Notes under the pieces: generated by a model
Told to the model about the DNA's origin: nothing
Databases searched by the model: none
Seen by the model: only the letters and a program-made list of their open reading frames with translations
NCBI GenBank assembly: GCA_012845835.1
Contig: JABAKD010000011.1
Span: 10,788,381 to 10,852,380, forward strand
Direction of reading: 5' to 3'
From: Undaria pinnatifida
Lineage: Eukaryota; Sar; Phaeophyceae; Laminariales; Alariaceae
DNA length: 64,000 nucleotides
Program-made: the position numbers and the translations under genes
Shown here: positions 52,423 through 63,304 of the stretch, one piece after another
Layout: the number at the start of each line of letters is the position of its first letter
How positions within the stretch are numbered: position 1 is the first letter of the stretch

Positions 52423-55336
52423 GTCGAGCAAAGAGCTGCTGCTCAACCCGGTGACTATTTGTCGGAATGAGCAGGAGCGGTGTCTTATCGAAACCAGCGT
52501 GAACAGTGTGCGAGTTAGTATCGCTGTGAAGCAAGCCGATGAGATTGAGACGATCCTGTGCCACCGATTCACGAGCTTCTTGATGCAGCGCGCGGAACAG
52601 TTCGTCGTGATGCGACGGAAGCCTGCAGAGGTGAGCATCTCGGTATACAATACTGCGGTATTGCGCATCTCGGAATTATATTGTGCAACGTGCGCATCTC
52701 GGTATGATATTGGGCAACATGTGCATGTCGGTTGAACCTTGCGCAACGTGCGCATAAGCCAGCGGATAACTGGAGTCTTCGATCTGCACGTGAGATTATT
52801 TTCGGGGAGCAGAGGAAGGTATATACTGGTGGAGCACGACTATTATATCGAGTACAAGGGGGCTTCGCCGCGGTGGGCTCATGCCTGCCTTCAGCTCCGC
52901 GCATGCCCGTGATGACAGCATGTATTATAACGTAGGCAAATCCAGGCAGTGAGTGCTACAGAGTACTGCCAAGAGTTGTGCAAATAACGAACCATCTTTG
53001 AGCGAAGAGAAATAAAACCGAAAGGTAATGAAACAAAGATCGCCATTTGGCACAATGTGCAGCATACAAAAGCTAAAGCAAAAAAAGCACAGCAGTTGCC
53101 TATGCGGAAGTATCACGATGAAAGAAAACCGACCTCATGCTTCCAAGGGCATGACCAGCTATTGATCTCAACTAGTTCCTTTGCCGTTTTTCCCTCTTGG
53201 GCCTACATGAAAGTGGTACCCATTCGTACAGCAGCAGCAGTAGCAGCTACTACAAGTACTCGTATCGTATGATATCCGTAGGTTTGTTCGTACGGCTTAT
53301 ATATACCACCCGTCAGATGGACGAGTACGAACAAACCATCCAGCATTAACTGCAAATAGCAAGCAGCACCATTAATATAGCAGCAGCAGTACAGTAAAGA
53401 CCTGCGGCAGGCAGCAGAATCATATGATATATGCTCGTGACAATGCCAATATGACTTTGATTTTTGGCCCAAGATGAAAAACGTACCTGGTACCTGCTGG
53501 TACGAATTCATTGTTCAAGTGACCAAATTGACCTGAGGACCTCGGGACCTCCAGGGTCCAAAAGTAGATTTTGGCCCAGTGTTGAATGGTAACCACGTTT
53601 TACTCAAGGCATCGCGCAAGCGCGGCCCCGTCGCAGTAGGGGTCGTGGAGCACGATGGGGGAGTTTCGGACCGGGGGTATTCCTCATCGAAAGTTAGCAC
53701 GGCATGTGCTCAAAAATACGTCTAGAAAAACTAAGGAGCGCTCAGGGCACACGGCCAACGTTGTGTTTGCAAACGAGGTAAACCAAATCTGGCAGACGAC
53801 GCCCCCAAAGTGGCGGAGGGAAGTAGGGATTTGCGGCAACAAGGCGAAGTAAAAAACAACAGAATAACAAAAACAATAGCAAAAACAGCGTACTAGTAGC
53901 GACGGCAGCCTATCCCGCCGCAGCAAGCAATAGCACAGCTAGCAGCAGGGTCAGATTTAGCAAAAAAAAAAGCAGAACCAGCACCAGCACCACTCCCATT
54001 TTTGCTATTTTCAATTTAGGGACCGGCTTCATACGAGTTTTCTTCTCGTCGTGAGCTGCTGCCGCTTGTTGCTGCGCTCAGCGTACGCGCGCCATCGCGC
54101 GGGCGCGATCCGCTCCGAGCACGCCCGGCGCCCAGCACTGAAACCGGGGCGGCCTCACACAACGCCGCCGCCGCCGCTGCTGCTTCTGCTGCTTTCGCGG
54201 TGTGGTGGGACTGATATGCTACACAGCTGTCATCTTAACACTGTCCAGCACACGAGTACGAGTAGCCTTTTCGGAACGACGCATTCTTCACGACACCAAG
54301 CGAGCGAGGGCGCACCGTCGTAGCAGCTGGCCGACACCCCAACGCCGCTCATCCACGCCATACTTTAGCTTCACCGCTCGAGTCTGTGCTCTCAGTGGTT
54401 GTTGTGCTGTGTTGATACAACAACCAGCAGGCACCAGGTGGTGCGTTCCAAGCAAGGAAGGCGCTCGATGATTAGAGTAGCGTCGAGCACATGCTCGTGC
54501 GTTGTAGGCCAATGAATCAGGAACACGAATTACCGCAACTTTGGAATAAATTCTACCGTCGATAAGGTACTTTTTTTTGCACGGCTTTTCACGGGTCACT
54601 GCTCGCAGGTCGTGTCGGTTTCGGGTCGGCCTGACCCGACCCGACTCGTGAATTTGGAAAAAATATCCTGACTCAACCCGTGCAATTTTGAGCAACTCCA
54701 GATCCGACCGGACTCAACCCGCGATATTTTGAACCTTGCTGACCCTGCCCGCGGGTTGGGTCATGACCCGTGACAAGCCTGAATTTGGAAAAAATATCCT
54801 GACTCGACCCGTGCAATTATGAGCAACGCCAGATCCGACCGGACTCAACCCGCGATATTTTGAATCTTGCTGACCCTACCCGCGGGTCGGGTCATGGCCC
54901 GTGACAAGCCCTGCTTTTTTACCGTTTGTGGAGAAAAGTACAGCAAATAATTTCAAGTGAACTTCCGAAAACGTCTTTCGCAAACGCTCTTTTGATCGTA
55001 TCTGTTTTTCACCTTTTTTATCTCGCCTACGAGCCTTTCATGTGTTTGTGGCCGTCCTTGTTTCTGTCAACGATACCCTGTCGCCCAAACGTCGTACAGT
55101 TTCCCACCCCCTACTTTCCCTGTTTCCCGATGTCTGTTACGTGTGTCGACCAGGGTTTCGACATCAGCTTCCTCGTCACCCACACCCACCTGGAAAAACT
55201 CTGGAAGCACAAGCTGATTGATTTCATCATCCAGTTTATGGAAGACATCGACAAGGAGATCAGCGGCATGAAGATCGCGATCAACGCAAGGGGGCGAATT
55301 ATTGCTCAGCAGTTCATGTTGCAATTTGTGCAGTAG
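52423..55336 (+). CDS. ARPC4: Arp2/3 complex subunit 4 (ARPC4), 5' exon(s) not found
   Basis: Two exons are certain. 52423-52630 encodes [10 protein letters not shown]...RRKPAE and 55154-55336 encodes [10 protein letters not shown]...MLQFVQ followed by TAG. They are joined by a 2523-bp GT-AG intron in phase 0. The 129 residues match the C-terminal three quarters of ARPC4 (about 168 aa), including the [14 protein letters not shown] block, the RRKP hinge and the long C-terminal helix with [24 protein letters not shown]4 forms the core dimer with ARPC2 that holds the actin branch nucleator together, in the cytoplasm. The first exon shown begins after acceptor CAG with one base of a split codon, so an upstream exon of about 40 codons must exist. 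A weak candidate ([11 protein letters not shown], about 52333-52366) needs a one-residue insertion and is not claimed. The intron holds tandem repeats at 52636-52755 and 54650-54910. No frame damage is seen. Confidence 0.93.
52636..52755 (+). repeat. Short tandem repeat at the start of the ARPC4 intron
   Basis: GTGCGCATCTCGGTATGATA with TTGGGCAAC-type units, four copies of 25-40 bp. Confidence 0.75.
54650..54910 (+). repeat. 131-bp tandem duplication in the ARPC4 intron
   Basis: GAATTTGGAAAAAATATCCT starts copies at 54650 and 54781; both end GGGTCATG.CCCGTGACAAGC. Divergence is about 5%. The units contain many GACCCG/CGGGTC words. Confidence 0.95.
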
Positions 55337-56610
55337 ACTGCTGTAGCTGCATTCCGGCAGGCCGCGTACTACATTGAACGATTGCCGTTTTCTTGTTTTG
55401 TTGTCCTCTTGTTGTACTATACAAGTATCAGTGTTTACATTTTTGGTCCTGTCGAGTGAAAAGCCAAGGCCAAAACCACGCTCTTTTCGCACGTCAAGGC
55501 CCAGCTTGGGCGTTGTCGATATAATATCCTTCGGTGCGAACGCCGTTCGCTCATGATTTTCTTCTCTATACGAAGTTGTTGGCGTGTTTTTTCACGTTGG
55601 TTGTGTGACGAAGGTATAGCGGTGAACACCAACATTGGGAGGTGTTTTCTCGGGAGTGTTGTCAACACCAGGACAACAATGCGAGCTACAACGCATCTAA
55701 CTGCTATTTGGGTGGGTTTGGGGTTGGAGGCAACAGTAGTAAGAGGCAGGCAAGCAGCCAGTATGGCGAGTAAGTCACAAACGACGCGAGTTAGGGTGGA
55801 CACGATTATTGCCCCCTCCACCCGCGGAAAAGCAAGCCAAATTGTGGACCCTGATCAACCGTTTCCCACGGCGTAATAAACACCCAAAATCCAGACTCGC
55901 GCTGACATACCAAAAAAAACATTGATGACTCGTTTCAACTGGTTGTCTGGGTCAACCATCTATCAACCGTACACACCTATATCCGGGACGCATCTCCGCA
56001 CCCTCTTCTTTCAAAACACAACACCCCATGTTCACACTCGATGACACGAGCATGGCCACTCCAAGAGTTCTTCGAGCCGCTGTACACTATTTTTGCACAA
56101 CCTCGTCATTCGCGGCCGGCCTGGTCTGTTCGATAAGTCCCGGTCTTGAGCTCTTGGCGTCGAATGTGGATTACAAGATACAGTGCCACTTGGGCGTGGT
56201 CCAAAACGGATGCCGTGGAACCGAGAGCTTGCCCTTCTACCTGTTCCGTCAAAACCTTGCCAAGGGAAATATGAAGACTCGACAAGTCAGCTCCGCTCGG
56301 CGGCCCATCCGGAGGGCTTGAGCTCTTGCTTCGCATTTACCCGCATGTAGTTATTGCCCACTTGTTCTGAAGGGTGTTCCCTTCGACCCTCGCCTGCCAA
56401 AAGTGGGGTATCAACATCCAAGCAACAACGTTTCGTCAGGTAAGGCGAGCACAAGCTGGGTAACTTCAAGACTGCTCTTCAAGATCTAAGCAAACTAGGC
56501 GAATACCAGCTCGGAAACTCCAAAAGTGTTCCTGGAGTGCGTTATCCCTGGTCTGCCAGACTTCACCCGCAGAAATAAAATAACACTGTAGATTGAACAT
56601 AAGTTCCTAC
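55337..56610. other. Convergent ARPC4/HDAC intergenic region
   Basis: Should contain both 3' UTRs and the last HDAC exon. Open frames at 55435-55821 (minus), 55553-55876 (plus) and 56106-56336 (minus) have some protein-like composition but match neither gene. AATAAA occurs at 55875 on the plus strand. Confidence 0.4.
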
Positions 56611-59600
56611 CTGAACCCCTCCGGTCCGGATCATTCATCTCCTCGTCCTCGTCCGGCATCCGCAAGGTTGCAGGAGTTTTAACCTCTGCGCCGGTTTCGA
56701 TCTGTACCCCTGGGACAGCCTCCAGCGATCTCAGAATCTCGAAAAGCTGGATTTTTGTCTGATCACGTGAACAAGAAAAAACGAACAACGCATGGTATAC
56801 CATAGGATGAAACACACGTCAGGGATCTTTTAGTTTTTGAAGCACCTTTTGTCCAATTGGCCGGAGTTGAACATTTTTTAGGCCCATTTTCCTATTCGCC
56901 ATGGTCGAAAACAAATACTCGTCGGTTGAGTTGGGACCTGGAGATATGCTGGCAACAAAGCAGCATAGAGTGGCAACAGCTTCCAGCGAAGTGATACCTC
57001 TGGCTTTGAGCAACAGAACGCATAACATACCCACCAAACTTTACTCCAAATGTAGTGTACGTATAACAAAAGTCCGTCCGCGAATACTAAAACGGTACCA
57101 CAACACCGAAATCACGAGGGATATAAAAGATAAAACACATGGTAAGCGTGTCCGCGCCAATCCGCCACCCATGTGCCCTAAATCTGTGGGTTCTTGACCG
57201 TTATAGCTTTGTCAATCCATGTCCGCTCGAGGTGCTCCCATTGCCCACGCTAGCCTAAAGGTGCGGTCCCCCAGTAAGGCGGTGGTGTGCCAGCGCAATA
57301 TGATCGCATTATTGGGGGAAGCCGCCTTCTTCATTCAGGTTATGAGTGCTATTCCCCAGAAGCGCCAAGCGATTTTGACCGCCTTGTATCAGGATACCGC
57401 CTTATTGGGGGACCCCTACTGTATTTGCATGACTTTGATCCTCTGCCCAGTGTGATTGTTTTGTAATCTCTGATTTCGATCATGACGATATGGAGACCAC
57501 AAGGCGATCCGCTCCGCGGGCGGCATTCGCCGCCCGCTACGCTTGCTCAGGAATGAAAAATACAACATATTACGTGAATTTCATCATCGTCGCTGATATC
57601 CAAAGCGCCTATTGGCAGATTCCCGTTCACCCTGATCATGTCGAGACTACAGCATTTGCCACTGATTCTGGCAAGTACTGTTATAAGCGTGTGGCTTTTG
57701 GTGTTTACAATGCAGCGGACAGAGGCTCACGATTGATGGCAGGTGCAAACTGGCAACTTTGACCATACCAAGAGTCCCGCCGCCATGCTCTAGGGAAACA
57801 GCCAGGACGCCACATGCATTATGCGTGAACCGTATGCGCATGGTATGTAGCTTGCTTCAAGCGCTCGCATTGCATATGTCTGTCTCGAAGTTTGCGACTA
57901 CATAGCATTTTTGGCTCAAGGATGAGGAATCGTCACGGACTATGGATGTGCTGGATGTCGGGTGGGCAAAAAACAGTTTAATTAAAAACACACGCCAGTT
58001 ACACCTTATGTCGCATACTAAAAAAGTACATTACGGCTAGACGGCGGTCCGTCACAGGGCTGAGAGTTAGCGGTACTTGGAAAATCCAAAGTAATTGTCG
58101 CTGTGGCTTTATCATTACTACGCATTCAAAGAACAACAAAGATGAGAAAAGGGACCAAAAGTACTCGTACGCACTGCTGTGAAACAGATAATTTAAACCG
58201 AATTAAACCCCAAATGAATAACAGAGGAAAGCCAATGAAATACCTGGTAACTAGTATCAGCGTGCCGGGTGCGAATAACACAGTACGAGTAACACCAAAA
58301 GCCAGGGGGAAAAAGAAAATAGGAACTACAGCAATAGAAAACAAAACAATACAAAAAAAAAGCAGAAGGACTCTTGCCTGGAATGAAACATGAAAATAAA
58401 ACAACGCAGAAAGACGCCAAAAAAAACAGTAAAAAACCCCGGCAAAGCTGCCAGGCTCCAAGTCACGTCCTCAAACTCAGTGTCTATCGATCCATACACG
58501 GATCGATCCAGAAAAAATAGTTTTCCCGTCGGCATTTAAGAGCTGAGGATGGCTGAGAGGTGGGAGAATGTGTCCAGGGCGAGCTTCGGAGTGCTCGACA
58601 TCACAGTAGGTGGTTCTATACACTACGGAAAACACAGTAGCCGCTCGCAACATAGCCGGGCGCTACGAGTACGGCGTGATGACGGTGGAAGCCGTTTTGG
58701 GGTTATGGTGGCCATCTTCTGGATGCCGAGAATTAGCATCGTTCAACGAACCCCGATATAAATGTTGCCCAGTGGCACCCTGAAGACGCAAGGACGGTGT
58801 TTCGACATTACATACCTCCTCCAGGGTTTCTCTCTTGTTCATGTTCTCCATGTTGGACGTAGGCATGTGCAGGCGGTAGTCCGGGCCGTAGTACTCGAAG
58901 TAGTCGTTATAAGGAAGCATGTCCTGCACATACACGGGGCGACAGCATGCGTCCAAGGTTTATACAGGTCTATAGCTTCAATCCATCACAACCCAAAACT
59001 TTTCATAGGAAACGATAGGACGACCGCAAAAGTCCTGCGATCGATTTGTAGAGCTTAAAAATCGTGCCTGACACCGCCTTATTTTCTAGCTGGGTGTGGA
59101 TCACAGGGGGATGCTGACTGAGGCACGACTGCACTACAGCGAGACTTGTAATATTCAAAATGAAGCAGCATGGACGAGAAGACGAAAAAAAAAACGCGGG
59201 CATTTCCATGTAAATGGTTAAACAAGCGTTATCGGCTGCCACAAGGATCCCCATCGAGGTTGGCGCAAACACTACGGTACCTAAGAAATATCGCAAGTGA
59301 TAAAAACGAGGTATCACCGTATAAAAGCCGACCATTCAGTGTACGTACCGAGGGCTCAGTGTCGAGTAGAACCCCTGTCTCGTACGCCCAACAGCGCGGT
59401 ACGTTACGAAGCGTGTAGCCCCCGCCACCCAGCACCAGCAGCGGCACGTTAAAGCTTTTAACGTACGACACGCAATCCGCGTGGCCCTTCAACGAGAGGT
59501 TGAAGCAGCCCAGACGGTCACCCGAAAGGGAGTCTGCCCCGCACTGCATGACGATTGCTTCCGGCGAGTAGTGTTCCATCACCTATTAAGCCGGCAAAAC

Positions 59601-61042
59601 GCAAACGTGGGAACGGAAAATAACAATCTGTTACTTGTAGTGGCAACAGAGGCTTTTCCGCGTTCCTGCGCGTTCTGTATTTTAAATAAATACTCCTTGC
59701 TGCCGAATGGACTCGCGCCCAGATAACGAGGGTTTGGAACATCACTCGACGCCGATCCAACGTTTATTTTCGACAGGAGTACAAGCAAGGGTAAATCACC
59801 TTCTGGATGACGGGCCTGAAGATGCTTCGGTAGCTTTCGTCGTTGATGCCATCCGCAAGAGGAAAGTTGATAGCGTAGTTCTTCCCCTGGCCCACACCTG
59901 GACGCAAAAGAGGTCGCGAATTTCGTTCCATAAAAAGAAGAAGCCTTGGCACAAACGCGGAGTTGCATAACCGTAGAAGGGCGGCAGTATCGCGGCAGAG
60001 TAGTGGGAAAATTCGATCCAGTCTCAATCTTACCGACATCCTTGACGTCACCCGTCCCAGGGAAGTACTCTCCGAACTTGTGGAATGACACCGTCATAAC
60101 TCGGTTCGTCGTGTAGAACGCCTCCTGTAAAGCACGGCGCCAAAACAAAGGGGGTGTAAACGAATACACAGGTGTCACTACATAGACGCCACGTCCACAA
60201 CAGCACTCGTCACACAGAGTTCAAGCAATTTCGTCTGGTGTGGTGCGTGCCAGATCGTACTTGGAGAGTGTTTTGGGAGCGCTGTGATTGAAGAGAATCT
60301 CACCTCCACTCCGTCTCCGTGGTGGATGTCGATGTCGATGTACAGCACACGCTGATGCGTCTTCAGCAGTTCCAGAATAGCCAGCACGCAGTCGTTCACG
60401 TAGCAGAATCCGGAAGCCTCGCTCTGGGGGAAGCACAAGAGCAAGCGAAAGAGCCCACATTAGTGCCCCGACCATCGCTGATGTCACGGTTGGCCGGCGG
60501 CGCCAATGACATACGCTCCTTGTGTCCTTTACGAAATATACCATAGCACAATCGACTCAATAGGCATCTCAGGCACGTACCCACCCCAATTTCAGCGACG
60601 ATGCGCATCGACCTGCTGCTGTACTGGTTGGTACATGTCAACGAATACGCAAATCCACATTTTTTACGCACCGTACGCGCCGTGCCTTGAGGTATCTGCA
60701 TCACAGAGTAAAAAAAGGGAAGGATTCGCGCCCTTCTTGGATCCTCACGGCTATCATGAAGGCCGTGGAAAGTCAGCGTCGCGCTTCAATGATCATTATA
60801 AGTACCGAAGGTCGTGACACCCAAACCATCCCCACGCCGTCCAGTTGGTTGGTATGTGCTCTTACCTTCTTCGCGTGGTGGAGGCCTCCTGCCCAGTTGA
60901 TCACCACGTCTGACTGCTTGTTGTTCAGCCGAATGGCTCCGCCGATTGAGCCAGACGTGTACAGCTGGCAAAACTCGAACAGCCCGTCAAACACAGGGCA
61001 ATCTTCGCCAACATTGAAGCGCTGCAGCTGGGTGTAGTTGTG
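56611..61042 (-). CDS. HDAC: Class I histone deacetylase (RPD3/HDAC1-like), partial at both ends
   Basis: Seven exons on the minus strand: 61042-60866, 60423-60304, 60124-60034, 59897-59800, 59582-59349, 58923-58816 and 56758-56611. All junctions are GT-AG and phases agree. They give about 325 residues that align along class I HDACs from [14 protein letters not shown] to an acidic tail [14 protein letters not shown]. Catalytic parts are present: [10 protein letters not shown] (paired His), [13 protein letters not shown] (zinc Asp and His), [11 protein letters not shown] (zinc Asp) and [10 protein letters not shown] (catalytic Tyr). The enzyme removes acetyl groups from histone lysines in the nucleus, usually in corepressor complexes. 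The N-terminal ~75 residues are not found between 61.04 kb and the right edge, and the 5' boundary at 61042 is the nearest AG, so it is less sure. The last exon ends at a donor in phase 1 and the final tail exon was not recognised. The 2057-bp last intron holds antisense retrotransposon debris. Confidence 0.93.
57500..58110. mobile_element. Retroelement debris in the last HDAC intron, shared with 34.4-34.8 kb
   Basis: Downstream of the RT fragment, 57765-58100 matches the reverse complement of 34385-34745. Shared words include AAGAGTCCCGCCGCCATGCT, TGCTTCAAG, and GACGGCGGTCCGTCACAGGG followed by TTAGCGGTA and TTGGAAAAT. The upstream edge (57507-57556) matches the reverse complement of about 37105-37155. 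The two ends therefore occur separately elsewhere in the window, so this is a mosaic of fragments of a dispersed element. Confidence 0.6.
57571..57714 (+). pseudogene. Ty3/gypsy-type reverse transcriptase fragment
   Basis: About 48 residues read in one frame as an RT core. [14 protein letters not shown] carries the motif A aspartate, then [14 protein letters not shown], then AFGVYNA, the motif B start usually written PFGLCNAP. Similarity stops abruptly there and no YxDD motif C follows. It is a truncated remnant lying antisense in the last HDAC intron. A GC-rich palindrome (57515-57537) just upstream is shared with a locus at 37.1 kb. Confidence 0.85.
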
Positions 61043-61435
61043 CTGTTCCGGCGGAATCCAGCAACAAACGAAGGCTGGACGTCACGAATCGTTCGATACA
61101 GGCACTAAATAGTCCAGAGTGCGCTCTTATATCTGTTTACTACTGTTTTGTAATGCTCGTATTTGCGGTGGCAAGCCAGCAGCTGGGCAAGAAGAGCCTC
61201 AACAGGCTAAACAGAACTTCGGCAGATAACAGGCCTATCACCAACTAATCGTTTACTGACATCGGCGTGTCGGTTGGGTCTCCCATTATGGGCTGAAATA
61301 CTGCATCCGCGAGCCGGTCAGTCACGGGATGCCCCCTCCCGGTTGCTGAAACTGGTTTGACACTGTGTGCTGGTACTGGAGTTGTACGTATTATACAACA
61401 CGTTAGGTTATGGCGGTCGGAAGAGACGCCGTTAT
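61043..61435. other. No feature; expected HDAC upstream intron
   Basis: No segment resembling the HDAC N-terminus (YYYG, HPMKP words) was seen here or up to the window end. Confidence 0.4.
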
Positions 61436-61439
61436 CGTC

Positions 61440-61610
61440 AATATTACAAGGTTTCTGCGCTGACGCGCAGCGCTAAGTCAACGCAATTCTGAGACCATCG
61501 CACAAAGGAAGGGTCAGTCGAAGCGAATTTTTTGCTTGGTCGTGATATTAGCCCTAAACTAATACCTGGTGCCTGATGCCTACGTAACAGGGCTGACGGC
61601 TGACGCCGGA
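61440..61610 (-). repeat. Dispersed repeat, inverted copy of the 17.0-kb family
   Basis: GTTTCTGCGCTGACGCGCAG, AAGGGTCAGTCGAAGCGAAT, TAGCCCTAAA and TAACAGGGCTGACGGCTGAC. Confidence 0.75.
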
Positions 61611-61994
61611 ACTCAACACTAGACAGAATGCGACGTCACCACTTAATTACAGCAGCGTTATTCATGTGTTTTCCATCCGTGCCACAAACAGTATCGGCCC
61701 GCCCATATAGAAAGTACCTGGTAGACTGTAAGAAAGTTAGCCTTCAACCAAAAAAAAAAAGCAAGTAGCTTAGGCGAAGTGCCGGCATGTGCCAGCAGGA
61801 AACACCGCCTCTACAACGGCAACTTTTAATAGCACTACTACATGTACTGCCACTACTGGTTGGTCCCAGCTTGCCAAGGGATTATACAGTCGCTTCATCA
61901 GGCAACCGGCACTATTCACCCGGCACCATAGAGGGGATACTTCGTATACCACCACTGCTGTATAGCGTTGTATCGTACATACCGCCATGGGAAC

Positions 61995-62060
61995 CGAAGG
62001 TTACGCCAGCTAGCGCAGGATTGCGAACATGATTGAGTTAAATTGACACACGATGTAATG
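61995..62060 (+). repeat. Diverged 5' half of the hairpin retroposed family
   Basis: CGCCAGCTAGCGCAGGATTG then GATTGAGTTAAATTGACACA follow the family order but the hairpin core is missing. Confidence 0.6.
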
Positions 62061-62099
62061 GACCAGGTTCCTAACCGAAGCAACATCAACACGTATCTA

Positions 62100-62360
62100 C
62101 GGAAATCCCTCGACGACGTGTCTCTGACATCAAGGAGGCCGAACATCTCCGTAATCCTCGATGATGTCCCACCATCAAGAAAGTCAGTCCCGATCTCAAG
62201 GAGGTTATTCCGCCACCGAGAAGATCCGTTACCGAAAACGGTATCCCTTAAGCATGTCCCTCGGAATCTAGTTGAAGTTGTCACTCCATTGAGAAGATCG
62301 GTTACTAAACAGTGTCCATAAATCTGCCCCTCGGAACCTCGATGACATCGTCACCCCATC
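62100..62360 (+). repeat. Degenerate repeats GA.GAAGATC / CCTCGGAA
   Basis: CGATGACATCGTCACCCCAT and CCATTGAGAAGATCGGTTAC-type phrases recur about every 60-80 bp. No product recognised. Confidence 0.45.
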
Positions 62361-62861
62361 GAGAAGATCCGATACGACGGGGGACCCCTGACCTTCATGG
62401 CGGGGTCTGCTCCCGAGATTGTCCTCTTGTCCTATTTATCCGCTGAAGGGGTAGCGTCTCGATTTCGTCAGCTAGGGCCCGCATGTCAGCGGACCCTTGG
62501 CGGCCGGGCGGGCAATACCTACCCGAGCTCGTCACTTCTTTTGTCGTGCCACGTTGTCCAAGTCTTGCATTAGACTCGCCCAAACTGCGGCTGCTTTCAC
62601 GTGGATACCCCGACGCTTACCGTCCGGGGTAGTGGCGCTCGCTACGTCCGTGCAGCGTTAGGAACCGAGTGAATAACAACAACACGTACTAGAATACCAG
62701 GTACACATTTATATGGGCGTGGAAGTGTGTGGTGAGTGGCGAGCTTTGTTGTTCCTCATCCAGTGGTAAGTATATAAATGTACTCCCCTCGGCTGCTCCC
62801 CGGCCGGGGTGGTGCTCGGGCCTGAGGCTTCCCCAAAGCGTGCCAGAGCCCCTGAGAGGGT
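62361..62861. other. No gene recognised
   Basis: GC-rich. It contains a weak remnant of the hairpin family at 62710-62770 (GTGGAAGTGTGTGGTGAG, CTCATCCAGTGG). It may be the 5' region of the LINE. Confidence 0.4.
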
Positions 62862-63304
62862 GTGCGACGTCGACCGCACTCGTGCGCTGAACTAGCACTC
62901 CGGTACGGCCGGGCCGCGGTGACAGCCAGCGACAAGGCAAAAAACTTCCTCGCGGAATTCTTTAACGCAGCAGCCTTGCCCGCGGACGCAGCGTCGCATC
63001 ACCGCCGCGGAAAGCGTGGGGCTCGTATCGGACAGAGAAGAGAGGATCGAACCCACGTGAGTAAGCACCAAAGTCGGGAAGGAGATGGACGTGGCGTGTC
63101 GGGACTGCTGCCCCCTTCACGTCGGTACTTAGGCAAGAACCGGGCTGGGCGAAGGGAGACGGAGAGGGAGGAATACTCTGTCTGGGACAAACGGAGGGTG
63201 GAATGGAGGAAATCGGATGCTCGAAAGAAGAGGAGACGCAGGAGGATTCGAAGGGCTGCTCACAAAATTCGCACAGGTGCAAGGGCTAGGTGGAGAGCAG
63301 GGCG
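62862..63304 (+). mobile_element. Probable upstream part of the same LINE
   Basis: A G/A-rich stretch is open in more than one frame and rich in Arg, Lys and Glu codons (RRETEREE, KKRRRRRIRR). It runs directly into the endonuclease domain, so it is most likely the end of the LINE ORF1 or the linker. No CCHC zinc knuckle is seen. The 5' end of the element cannot be placed. Confidence 0.45.

Noticed and set aside
55435-55821. HDAC C-terminal exon or separate membrane protein on the minus strand
   Set aside because: Composition is hydrophobic with no match to HDAC tails and no fitting phase-1 acceptor that continues the acidic tail.
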